DNA from: DTNV01 sp964388435
Lineage (GTDB): Archaea; Micrarchaeota; Micrarchaeia; Norongarragalinales; UBA8480
Assembly: GCA_964388435.1 (NCBI GenBank)
Contig: CAYMAH010000033.1
Coordinates: forward strand, 1-30,150
Reading direction: 5' to 3'
Length of the DNA stretch: 30,150 nucleotides
The position numbers were made by a program, and so were the translations under genes. Position 1 is the first letter of the stretch; each line of letters starts with the position of its first letter. Positions 7,107-15,700 of the stretch are shown piece by piece. Under the pieces are notes generated by a model, which was not told the origin of the DNA, did not search any database, and saw only the letters and a program-made list of their open reading frames with translations.

Positions 7107-8561
7107 TTAATCGTTTAAAGGTTTTTGGGCGGGAAAGGGTATCACTTCTTTTATTGAAATGTTATCGGTTAAAATCATTGCAAGTCGGTCGATTGCCAGA
7201 CCTAACCCGGCGGTCGGGGGCATTCCGTTTTCAATAGCTTCGATAAAATCCTCGTCAAAGGGCGGTGCTTCTTCATCTCCGGCTTTTCTTTCTTTTTCTT
7301 GTTCTTCAAAGTTTTTCCTCTGTTCCACCGGGTCGGTTAGTTCGGAATAGCAATTTCCATCTTCCTTTCCGGCAATGTAAAGTTCAAACCTTTCACTTAG
7401 CAAAGGGTTTCCTCTTTTAAGTTTGGTCAAAGGGCACATGTAAGAAGGATAGTCAAGAACAAAAGTGGGGTCAAACAAATCCGGTTTTATATACTTATCA
7501 AATAAAGCATCTGCTACGTGGTAAGCATTTGGAAGGTTGGTTTTTAAATCTTCTTTGGCGGCTATTTTTTTAGCTTCTTCATTTGTAAGGGTTGAAATGT
7601 CAATTCCTGTTTTTTTCTTCAACTCGTCTACCCAGTAAACCCTTTTAAAAGGAGGGTTAAAATTCAGCTTTCTACCCTGATAAATAATGTTAGTATTGTT
7701 AAAAATGCTATTTACCATTCCGCTGAGCATTTCTTCAATCATTTTCATGTAATCCTCGTAGTCTTGAAAAGCGGCGTACATTTCAACTTGTGTGAATTCA
7801 GGGTTGTGTGTTGAATCAATATCTTCATTCCTGAAATCTTTGGAAACTTCGTAAACTTTTTCAAAACCTCCTATAACCAGCCTTTTGAGGTAAAGCTCGT
7901 CTGCTATTCTCAAAAAAACGTCAGAGTTTATAGCATTGAAATGAGTTTTAAAGGGCTTGGCGTTAGCCCCGCCGTAAGTTTGCTGAAGAATTGGAGTTTC
8001 AAACTCTATGTAGCCTTTTGAATCAAGAAAATCTCTTACATATTTTAATATTTTAGCCCTTGTAATGAAAAAACTTCTAACGCCTGGATTGGAAATCATA
8101 TCCAAGTGCCTCTTTCTGTATCTCAGCTCAACGTCTGTCAGGCCATGAAACTTTTCAGGCAGGCCTGAAAGCGATTTTGAGAGTAGTTCAATGGTTTTAG
8201 CTTCAATACTAGTCTCCCCCCTCTTTGTTTTCATCACCTTGCCTTCAACACCTACAATGTCGCCGGAGTCGATAAACTCAAGAAGCTTAATCGACTTTTC
8301 ATCAGTGTCTTGAATTGTTAGTTTTTCAGCAGCCAGAACCTGAATCTTACCCTCCTGATCTAAAAGATCAATGAAAATTAGCTTTCCAACAGTCCTCATT
8401 CTTATAATTCTTCCAGCCACGCTTACTTCTTTGCCCTCAAATTTCTGAAAATTAGAGGTTATTTCAACAGAATGATTCTTCTGATTGAAGGAGTAAGGGT
8501 AGGAATTCACTCCCAAACCCGTTAATTTTGAAAGTTTTTCAACTCTGTAATCGTCAACCAT
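7107..8561 (-). CDS. lysS: Lysyl-tRNA synthetase, class II
   Basis: This enzyme charges tRNA-Lys with lysine using ATP. An N-terminal OB-fold binds the anticodon (VSVAGRIIRMRTVGKLIFI region). The catalytic core shows motif 1 around FETPILQQTYGGANAKPF, motif 2 as DFRNEDIDSTHNPEFTQVE and motif 3 as GLGLAIDRLAMILTD. The protein is about 484 residues, normal for the family. Many archaea instead carry the unrelated class I LysRS, so class II is an informative trait of this lineage. Two ATGs compete: 8576, with no ribosome binding site, and 8561, which has GGTG nine bases upstream and gives MVDDYRVEKL. The second is chosen. The gene stands alone, with AT-rich DNA upstream. Confidence 0.95.
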   Translation of the reverse strand: MVDDYRVEKLSKLTGLGVNSYPYSFNQKNHSVEITSNFQKFEGKEVSVAGRIIRMRTVGKLIFIDLLDQEGKIQVLAAEKLTIQDTDEKSIKLLEFIDSGDIVGVEGKVMKTKRGETSIEAKTIELLSKSLSGLPEKFHGLTDVELRYRKRHLDMISNPGVRSFFITRAKILKYVRDFLDSKGYIEFETPILQQTYGGANAKPFKTHFNAINSDVFLRIADELYLKRLVIGGFEKVYEVSKDFRNEDIDSTHNPEFTQVEMYAAFQDYEDYMKMIEEMLSGMVNSIFNNTNIIYQGRKLNFNPPFKRVYWVDELKKKTGIDISTLTNEEAKKIAAKEDLKTNLPNAYHVADALFDKYIKPDLFDPTFVLDYPSYMCPLTKLKRGNPLLSERFELYIAGKEDGNCYSELTDPVEQRKNFEEQEKERKAGDEEAPPFDEDFIEAIENGMPPTAGLGLAIDRLAMILTDNISIKEVIPFPAQKPLND

Positions 8562-8670
8562 TTTTATAAACACCATTATTAATAATAACCTAATTCATTT
8601 TATTGGTTTCGTTGAGTGCGGCGTTTGATTAAAAAATTATGAAGAAACTATTATGATTAAAAATGATTAC

Positions 8671-8700
8671 TAATCAGTTTATTCAAAAAAAAACTGATTA
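8671..8700. repeat. Perfect hairpin, 10-bp arms
   Basis: TAATCAGTTT (8671-8680) and AAACTGATTA (8691-8700) are exact inverted arms around a 10-base A-rich loop. It lies downstream of the Nudix fragment and upstream of lysS. It could be a terminator for the former or a remnant of an element end. Confidence 0.7.
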
Positions 8701-8726
8701 TCATAGTTGAACTCGTCAAAAAACTG

Positions 8727-8743
8727 AAACCATTGTTTTGTAA
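8727..8743 (+). repeat. Left arm of a 17-bp inverted repeat bracketing Nudix/GNAT
   Basis: AAACCATTGTTTTGTAA is the exact reverse complement of 9729-9745. The pair encloses the Nudix fragment and the GNAT gene and nothing else, as the ends of a small mobile or cassette-like unit would. No transposase is present. Confidence 0.65.
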
Positions 8744-8881
8744 TGATTTTTTTAAAAAACTAGTGTTTTTGTAATAACTTTTTAGAGGTAGAATTAAATA
8801 CAGGACAGAATTGAATTACACACAAGCTACGTTTTAGATTTTTTATCTCAGTTTCCCTTACCCCAATTTATCATAATTCTC

Positions 8882-9097
8882 TCATTGTGCAACATGCCAC
8901 TCCAACGCAGTAATGCCTGGAAAGGCAGATTTACTCATTGAACGTTTTTCAACCAGCATTTTATTTTCTGAATTGAAAATAAAGACTTGAACTACCCCGT
9001 GCTTATCTTTTCTTTCATGCACTCCTTTTCTATGGGTTGAAATTATCACTTCATATTTTTTATTAACCGGACCTAAAATTTCATATACTTCTGTCAT
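8882..9097 (-). pseudogene. Truncated Nudix hydrolase (IPP isomerase-like N-terminus)
   Basis: The 71 residues resemble the start of Nudix proteins of the isopentenyl-diphosphate isomerase-like group: KYEVIISTHRKGVHERKD, then VVQVFIFNSENKMLVEKRS, then FPG. Where the family normally has GxWD...GGHV leading into the Nudix box (GX5EX7REUXEEXGU), this frame runs ITALEWHVAQ and stops at TGA. No Nudix box is found in any frame of the next few hundred bases, so the catalytic part is lost. It starts with ATG 14 bases after the GNAT stop on the same strand, so it was probably co-transcribed. It is best read as a gene remnant; a functional short protein is unlikely. Confidence 0.65.
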
Positions 9098-9110
9098 TTG
9101 AAATCAATCC

Positions 9111-9638
9111 TTATTTTTTAATTATTTTATACATTCTATCGCTGTCTAAATACTTTCCTTTTCTTTTGATTGTCATTGGCTCTGTTCCACAATACTTAAA
9201 ACCAATTTTTTCATATAATTTTTTTGCTTTAATGTTATTTGAAAACACTTCTAAATATATAACGTCAAACACTCCTTTGCTTTTCTTTAAAACATCTTTT
9301 ATGATTGCAGTGCCTATTCCTATCCCTCGGTATTTTTTTCTTATTGCTATTGCTACACTTCCAATGTGAGCGAGGTTTGAATTATTGTTTTTTCTCTTTA
9401 TTTCACATAATCCGACTACTTTTTCATCTACTACTGCTACGCTAGCAATAGCATCGCCTTTCAAAATTAATGCGTATAGGTTTGCAAACCATATTACTTC
9501 ATCATAGTATTTTGGCTTTTTCCCTCCAACCAGCAATCCTAGCCACGGGTTTTCGGAAAGCTCTGAAAAATACGAATAGTAATTGTCAACAATGTCCTTC
9601 ATGTCTTCCCATTGAAGAGGCCTTATTTTAAATTTCAC
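9111..9638 (-). CDS. GNAT-family N-acetyltransferase
   Basis: This 175-residue protein should transfer an acetyl group from acetyl-CoA to an amine; the substrate is unknown. The acetyl-CoA pyrophosphate-binding loop is RKKYRGIGIGTAI (motif A, about 108-120). It follows the beta-strand HIGSVAIAI and precedes YLEVFSNNIKAKKLYEKIGFKYCG (motif B). These features match RimI-like or general GNAT enzymes. The GTG start has no ribosome binding site; A/T-rich DNA 30-50 bases upstream could hold the promoter. Together with the Nudix remnant it is bracketed by a 17-bp inverted repeat, suggesting it arrived as a unit. Confidence 0.88.
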   Translation of the reverse strand: MKFKIRPLQWEDMKDIVDNYYSYFSELSENPWLGLLVGGKKPKYYDEVIWFANLYALILKGDAIASVAVVDEKVVGLCEIKRKNNNSNLAHIGSVAIAIRKKYRGIGIGTAIIKDVLKKSKGVFDVIYLEVFSNNIKAKKLYEKIGFKYCGTEPMTIKRKGKYLDSDRMYKIIKK

Positions 9639-9728
9639 GTTTTTGATAAAAACCGCCGTTTTTTGCTTTATTTAACTTTTAGTAATATAATAAAAAGGTT
9701 AAATAAAAACTTAACTATGAAAAAGCTT

Positions 9729-9745
9729 TACAAAACAATGGTTTT
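9729..9745 (-). repeat. Right arm of the 17-bp inverted repeat bracketing Nudix/GNAT
   Basis: TTACAAAACAATGGTTT is the exact reverse complement of 8727-8743. It lies between the divergent GNAT and YbaK-type genes. Confidence 0.65.
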
Positions 9746-9846
9746 TCACGAAAATAACGTGTTTGTAACGATTTTATATCAACAGATTTAAAACACGCCA
9801 GAACATAAAAATATTCAATGAAAGATGAAAAGAGGTACAATGATAT

Positions 9847-10323
9847 ATGCCTGTAAAAACACCTATAGAAAATGTTAGAGAAATAGCAGATAGGTTGAAG
9901 TTTGACTGTGAAGTTATTAATCATGAAAAAATCAGTAAAACTTCTTCTGACGCAGCCTCGGCTCTTGGCATCGATATTAAATCAATAATTAAAACGTTGC
10001 TCTTCAAATCAAAAAATAATTATGTAGCAGTTATAATAAGGGGCAGTGATAGAGTTGATATTAAAAAACTTGAAAGAATTTCAGGTGTTAAAAATCTGTC
10101 AATGCCTTCGCCCAACATGGTTAAAAAAACATTGGGATTTTAGGTAGGCGTAGTTCCACCAATGGTTTTTAACGGAAAAAAAATATTAACGTTCGTAGAT
10201 TAGAAAGTCATAGAAGCGCCTTTTGTGGTTGGATCCGGAGGCACTCCAAAAACCGGGTTTCGTTTCGCTCCAAAACAATTAAAAGAAAAGCTCGCATACA
10301 AAGAAGCTGAATTAACAAAATAA
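9847..10323 (+). pseudogene. YbaK/ProX-type aminoacyl-tRNA deacylase with two in-frame TAG codons
   Basis: YbaK-domain proteins remove wrongly attached amino acids from tRNA in trans. The first 98 codons give the expected N-terminal part (VINHEKISKTSSDAASALG, then IIKTLLFKSKNNYVAVIIRG). TAG at 10141 then follows LGF, exactly where homologues continue into the GGVPP loop. The same frame continues with VGVVPPMVFNGKKILTFVD, a second TAG at 10201, then KVIEAPFVVGSGGTPKTGF, a typical C-terminus, and TAA at 10321. The frame is unbroken over 158 sense or TAG codons. Both TAGs stand where homologues often have Glu, so GAG to TAG changes would explain them. Either the gene is newly dead or the ambers are read. 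A GAGGT box precedes the ATG. Confidence 0.8.
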
Positions 10324-10545
10324 ACTAGATTGATTGACCATAAAAACCATTTCAGAATGCATAAAAAAATTCATCTTTTTTCAAAAACATTTAATTATTG
10401 AAAGAAGTTTTATAAAAAAAACGAATTTTAAAACCACATATTAAAAATCACTATAAAAGCAGGATTTTTCAGTCAAATTCCATGTTTTTTTAAGGTTTTT
10501 ATATAGAAAATTTAATTAACTAAAATAACATTATAAAATTTAAAA

Positions 10546-11301
10546 ATGAAATCAGATAATAAATTGATTTTGGACAAACTACAGTGGAGTATAATTGAAA
10601 GTATCACAACACCGCAGGACAGTGAAATAGAAGCTTATTACATAAATTCTTTAATTAAACTTGCAGAAAAAAAGACTCATAAAAAACATTCTTCTCTTCT
10701 TGACGTTCCTTGTGGAACTGGAAGGTTGGATGATTTTTTTAGAAGTTATGATTATGATGTTTACGGAGTGGATTTAAACAAGCGATTCATAAAAGAAGCT
10801 AGAAAAACGAGAAAACAACCTGAAAATTATTTTGTTGGTAACATGAAAAACTTCAATCTGAATAGAAAGTTTGATGTCATTCTCTGTTGGTTCACAAGCT
10901 TTGGATATTTAAACGAAAGGGAGAACATTCTAACACTCAAAAACTTTGCAAGACATTTGAATAAAAAAGGCTTACTGATTATTGACATAAAAAATTCAAC
11001 GGTAGTAAATAGGGAGTTCTATAATGATTTTAAAGATTTAAAGAGAATTAATGAGACACACAGTGAAAAAAAGAATGGAATAATATATCACATGTTTAAT
11101 TCAAAATTGTATAAAAAGAATAACAAAAACCTTGTTTTCTTGAAAAAAAATGCGGTTTCTATAAGGACTTATAATGTTGAAGAAATAAGTGGATTGTTGA
11201 AGAGGGTCGGAATCAGCATTGAACATGTTTTTGAGCTTATGAGTTTTAAAAGCGTTAAAGAATCAAGCAATAATTTTGTGGTTATCGGGATTAAAAGGTG
11301 A
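10546..11301 (+). CDS. Class I SAM-dependent methyltransferase
   Basis: The protein has 251 residues and a Rossmann-type methyltransferase core. Motif I is SLLDVPCGTGRLDDFF, an acidic residue ends strand 2 (YGVDLN), and FDVILCWFTSFGYL is motif IV. LLIIDIKN follows as the next strand. The C-terminal half (about 150-250) forms a beta-rich extension typical of small-molecule methyltransferases. The substrate cannot be named. A TATA-like TTTTTATATAG about 45 bases upstream (about 10495-10506) fits a short leader. It is the first gene of a three-gene plus-strand operon with a zincin and a TehB-like protein. A comparable methyltransferase + TehB-like pair occurs at 26896-28273. Confidence 0.88.
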   Translation: MKSDNKLILDKLQWSIIESITTPQDSEIEAYYINSLIKLAEKKTHKKHSSLLDVPCGTGRLDDFFRSYDYDVYGVDLNKRFIKEARKTRKQPENYFVGNMKNFNLNRKFDVILCWFTSFGYLNERENILTLKNFARHLNKKGLLIIDIKNSTVVNREFYNDFKDLKRINETHSEKKNGIIYHMFNSKLYKKNNKNLVFLKKNAVSIRTYNVEEISGLLKRVGISIEHVFELMSFKSVKESSNNFVVIGIKR

Positions 11302-11308
11302 TTTTGAT

Positions 11309-11860
11309 ATAACTGAAGTAAGATTTCACGCGTCAAATGTTTTCATGGAAGAATATCTTACGGAATTCTCATCTGAAAACAAAATGCGCGAAATGATAGA
11401 ATCAATGAAAGAATTTGAAAAGTTTTACAATCCTTTTGAAGAAAAAATGCAAGAACTGCTTGGAGGAACGCTTCCAGACAGTTTTATTGATGTTAATATT
11501 TTTACATGGAAGTCTGGAAAAAAATCAAAATCAATGCCTCTTTTAATCTGGATAAGAACATACAAACCTCATTTAACACTTAAAAATCTTATTCATGAGA
11601 TTGTTCACAACTGCCTTTCAGTGTCACCAGAATACGAACCTTTTAGAAAAATATACAAATCAAAAGAAAAAGCGCATTATGTTGTAAATTGGGCAACTGA
11701 AAAGATAATGCTTAGTTTGTTCAACAAGGAAGAACTTGAAAAATATAAGGTATTAGAATATCCAAGCAAGGAGTATGAAGAGTGGAGAGTTAAAGGCTTG
11801 GAAAAACTCGAAGACACCACGAACCTTCTTGAAAAGCTTAAAAACGGTTTTGAGTTATAA
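11309..11860 (+). CDS. Small HEXXH putative metalloprotease (zincin)
   Basis: The protein has about 183 residues with HEIVH at 96-100, the zinc-binding and catalytic motif of zincins, in the context LKNLIHEIVHNCLS. Glu131 in NWATEKI, about 31 residues later on a predicted helix, could be the third ligand, giving a minigluzincin-like layout. No signal peptide or membrane helix is seen, so it should be cytoplasmic. The start is unusual. GGTGAT at 11297-11302, overlapping the stop of the upstream methyltransferase, lies 6 bases before an ATA codon (11309) that would begin MTEVRFHASN. The in-frame alternatives are TTG at 11276 and ATG at 11345, neither with a ribosome binding site. The family is not recognised further. 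Confidence 0.75.
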   Translation: MTEVRFHASNVFMEEYLTEFSSENKMREMIESMKEFEKFYNPFEEKMQELLGGTLPDSFIDVNIFTWKSGKKSKSMPLLIWIRTYKPHLTLKNLIHEIVHNCLSVSPEYEPFRKIYKSKEKAHYVVNWATEKIMLSLFNKEELEKYKVLEYPSKEYEEWRVKGLEKLEDTTNLLEKLKNGFEL

Positions 11861-11871
11861 TAATTTTAAAA

Positions 11872-12489
11872 GTGAAAAGTGCAGTGAAAACAAACTTTGA
11901 CAAGATATATGCAAGCCAGAAAAAAAACATTTATGGAAGCAAGCCAGATGAGATTGTGGTTAAAAGCATCAAGCACGTAAAAGGCAAAGACGTTCTGGAT
12001 CTCGGAGCTGGAGAGGGAAGAAATTCGGTGTTCTTGACGAAGAAAAAATTCAATGTCTTGGCAGTCGACTCTTCCAATATTGGATTGTTTAAACTCAGGA
12101 GAAACGCCGGTAATGAAAAGGTAAAAATTCAAACCAAGCATGGTTTAATAGAAAACTTCAACTACCCCAAAAAATACTCTGCAATCTTCTCTACTTTTGT
12201 TTTGAACTTTGTCAAAAAAAAAGAGATAAAAAAAACAATCAAAAAAATTAAAGAAAACACTCTCGACGGAGGGGTAAACGTCATAACCGTTTTAACAACC
12301 GACGACCCTGGATTTAAAAGAGACCCAAAAAGATTAAAATATTTCAAGAAAAACGAGCTTAAAAACTTCTACAATGACTGGAAAATAAAATTCTACGATG
12401 AGAGGACAACCCCTCTGGAAAAGCACGGAAATGGAAAGTGGCACAGGCATGGCGTTGCGGGAATAATAGCTGTTAAGAAGGTTAATTAA
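11872..12489 (+). CDS. TehB-like SAM-dependent methyltransferase (copy 1)
   Basis: This 205-residue class I methyltransferase resembles TehB/tellurite-resistance proteins. It carries motif I DVLDLGAGEGRNSVFL, AVDSS at the end of strand 2, and FDKIY near the N-terminus. Around roughly half of positions match the protein at 26896-27498 by eye, including LIENF, KYSAIF, GGVNV, LKNFYNDWKI and the shared C-terminal signature GKWHRHG. GTG at 11872 and GTG at 11884 are both possible starts; neither has a clear ribosome binding site. It follows the zincin by 11 bases and is the last gene of its operon. TehB enzymes methylate chalcogen oxyanions in bacteria. Whether that is the substrate here is unknown. 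Confidence 0.85.
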   Translation: MKSAVKTNFDKIYASQKKNIYGSKPDEIVVKSIKHVKGKDVLDLGAGEGRNSVFLTKKKFNVLAVDSSNIGLFKLRRNAGNEKVKIQTKHGLIENFNYPKKYSAIFSTFVLNFVKKKEIKKTIKKIKENTLDGGVNVITVLTTDDPGFKRDPKRLKYFKKNELKNFYNDWKIKFYDERTTPLEKHGNGKWHRHGVAGIIAVKKVN

Positions 12490-12631
12490 AATATTATTTT
12501 AAATAAGGTAAACAAAATTTTATTACAATTTAATATTTTTAAATATTTTAATTATTGCTTTTTGCTTGATCATTTCGCTTGTTTGAAGGTATGGGAAGTT
12601 TGGTTTTAGTTTCAATCAGAATTTGGCCACT

Positions 12632-12652
12632 GTTTTTTTCTCGTCTTTTTTT
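12632..12652 (+). terminator. T-rich candidate terminator between convergent genes
   Basis: Two runs of seven T (12633-12639 and 12646-12652) lie in the 219-base gap between the plus-strand TehB-like gene and the convergent rpoA. Archaeal polymerase stops in such U-rich tracts without a hairpin. No gene is seen in the gap. Confidence 0.4.
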
Positions 12653-12708
12653 GCGATTTGTCCTGTTGTTATTTTAGAATGCTTCCTTTGGCTTTATGTT
12701 CATTGTTT

Positions 12709-15700
12709 TTATTCAACGTCCATTTCAAGTTCTACTGTTCCAGTTCCAACTGGCACCACATTTCCAACGAAAATGTTTTCGGTCACTCCGGTAAGCTCGT
12801 CCTTCTGACCTTCAACCGAAGCCTTGACCAGGTGCTTCTCCACCTCCTCAAAAGCGGCTCTGACCAAAACCGAAGCTTTTCCTCCGGCCAAACCGTGCCT
12901 TCCCACGCTTTGAATTTCTCCAGTGAAAGTCATCGCATCAGCCACCAGCATTAAATGCCTAGCGTCCACGCTAATATCCTGGCTTTGAAGCACTTTCTGA
13001 AGCTCTTCTATTATAGAGTTTCTCGCGGCTTCGACTCCTAAAACTCTAAGCACTTCCATGAAATCGTTTGTTGTGGTTAGAAAAGGGTCGACCTCTTCAA
13101 GTTTTAAAATCTGCTCGAGATTTGAACCTTCTGTGGCGATTACATAACGCTGGTTTTTGTTTATTATAATTCCTTTTGTGATTCCCTCCACTCCTCTTAC
13201 TATTATATTTCTGATTTTGTTTGTAACTTTCCTTAAGTTTTTCAGGGTTTCAGCCTCGGGCTTTATAGTGATAATGTTTTTCTTCAATTCCACCGTTAAT
13301 CCGTCCTTTGAAATCTTATCCACTAATTCCTGCGGCGACACGCTCTTCTCATTCATCGCTTCAGAGGCCAAATGCAATTCTATTATTTTTTTATTGAAAT
13401 CTTCAACCACTTCGGCTACGTCTTCCACGGTGACCTGTTCTATTGAAGCGGCTATTTTCTTCACAGTTTCATAGGATTTGTAAGCTTCTTTTAAGTGAAC
13501 TTCCATGACGGGTTTTTTAGGGGTTTTTCTGGCGTCCACTATTTCAACCAATCTTTGAAATCCAAGCTGAGCGAGCGAAGCTACTCCGGCATAGTGGAAT
13601 GTTCTTAAAGACATTTGAGTGCCAGGCTCTCCCAAACTCTGGGCTGCGACCACTCCCACCGCTTCACCATAGGAAATTATCTTCTGCGTTGGAACGTCCA
13701 AAGCATCATCTCCGTATTTGAATTGAAAAACTCTTCCCTGCGCGTCCCTGACGCTTAAATCTTTCGCGACAATCAAATCCTGCAGTGCGTAGACTAACCT
13801 GCTCTGCATGTAACCGGTGTTCGCCGGGTTAACTCCCTTGTCAACCACGCTGTCCCTCCCTCCGCAGGCGTGGAAGAAGTATTGAGTTAAAGTTAGGCCT
13901 TCTAAAAAAGAGTTTCTGACAAAGCCTCTTGCTTCAAGGCCCAAATCTCCTTTCTTAAAGTGAGTGATCAATCTTCCTTTATAACCGCTAATAGGCCTTT
14001 TCCCTCTTACAGCTTGTTGTCCTAAAAGACCGGCTATTTGAATAACGTTCAAGCTTGAACCCTTGCCCGCAGCTGAAATCATCAAAGGAGGGTTATACTC
14101 AAAAGAGGAAAGAGTCTTGTGTTTAATTCCCTGCTCTATAAAAGCGAATGAATTATTTCTTATATTTTCAGTTATTTCAAGAATCAACTGCTCGAGGGTT
14201 TCCTTCAAGGTTTTTCCAGGTATTTTCTCAAGCTTTCCCTCATGGTATTTCTTCACCAATTCTTTAACCTGATTATTACCCTCCTTGTAAAGATTAATAA
14301 TATTGGTCATGGTGGCGTTGGTAAGGTTATAATCATCCAAGCTGAGCGAAACTCCGAACCTCTGAAAAGCAGGGATGGAAAGCTGTATTGCGTTGTCAAT
14401 GAATTTTTCGCACTCTTCAGCCCCGCACTGCTTGAAAACAGCATTGGTTATTTTTTCAATGGCTCTCTTGCTTAGTATGCCTTTCTTCAACTGCCCCTCT
14501 TTTATTTCCAAACTATTTTCGTTAAGCTGAAGGTTCTTGGGAAGAATCATTGAAAAAAGCTCGTTGCCGCTGAATTTCCTTCCTTCTATTTTTTTAATAG
14601 AAGTTCTCGAAAGGAAATCCTCAGCCTCCTCCTTGTCAACATCAGAGTAAAAGCTTGAAAGAAGATAAAGGCCAAGAGTGAAGTCCAACCCGGGGTATAT
14701 TAACGCCTTTCCGTTTCTGGGGGATAAAATATTCTGCCTCACGCTCATCAACCGGTCAGCTTCAACCTGCGCCTCCTCCTCCTGAATCAGGTGAAGGTTC
14801 ATTTCATCCCCGTCAAAGTCAGCGTTGAACGGAACGGTTATAGCGTCGTTGAACTGAAAAGTATTTCCAGGCATTATTTTAGCCTTAAGGGATAGAATCG
14901 AAACCCGGTGAAGAGAAGGCTGCCTGTTGAACAAAACAATATCTCCGTCTTTCATTTTTCTTTCAATAACCCAGCCGACGGTAATCATTTTTAAAATCTC
15001 TTCAATATTAAGGGGGGTTATTTTTCTCCTCTTCCCGTCAGGTGAGATGGTGTAGCTTACTCTTTCAGGATTCTCCTGAATGAACTTCTTCACCTCCTCC
15101 AAATTCCAGCCAGTCACGTTCCAAGGCAAAGTCAATTCATCGGCAATGCTCTGTGGCACTCCTAAAACAGAAATAGGAAGGTTAGGGTTAGGTGAAATAA
15201 TTGTTCTAGCGCTGAAGTTTACTCTTTTCCCGGCAAGGTTGTACTTAAACCTTCCCTCTTTGGTTTTAAGCCTTTGGAAAAGAGTCTTCAACTGCCTCCC
15301 GCTTCTGTGCCTTGCGGGGGGAATTCCCGAAGTCTCGTTATTAAAATAAGTTGTTACATGGTATTGAAGCAACTCCCATAAATCTTCTATTATCAGCTGA
15401 GGTGCGCCTGAATCGATATTTTCTCCAAGCCTTTGATTAATTCTTAAAATATCCACCAGCTTGTGAGTCAAATCATCCTCGCTTCTCTCCCCACTTTCAA
15501 GAGTAATGCTAGGCCTGACGTTAACAGGAGGGACAAACAAAACAGTCAAAACAAGCCACTCGGGCCTGATGCTTACTCCTAATTGTTTAAGGTCATGATC
15601 GCTTATCCTCTCAAGCCTGTCCCTAACCTCGTTTGGAAACAACTTCTTGTCACCCTCATAAAAACTAGCCGGCTTAACAAACCTTATCTGAGGCTGTTTT

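Larger units (their letters stand above)
8562..8881. other. AT-rich gene-free stretch upstream of lysS
   Basis: No reading frame with support is seen in these 320 bases. The stretch holds the lysS leader, a 10-bp-arm hairpin at 8671-8700, one arm of a longer-range inverted repeat at 8727-8743, and T-rich runs. A short tail that could be the vanished 3' part of the Nudix fragment is not recognisable. Confidence 0.6.

Noticed and set aside
10260..10280. A short match (TTTCGTTTCGCT) between the YbaK gene and the dUTPase copies
   Set aside because: It is a short coding coincidence, in different genes and reading contexts; no larger element is shared.
12490..12708. Possible small gene downstream of rpoA
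   Set aside because: All frames on both strands are cut by stops or lack a start; the stretch is best read as a convergent terminator region.
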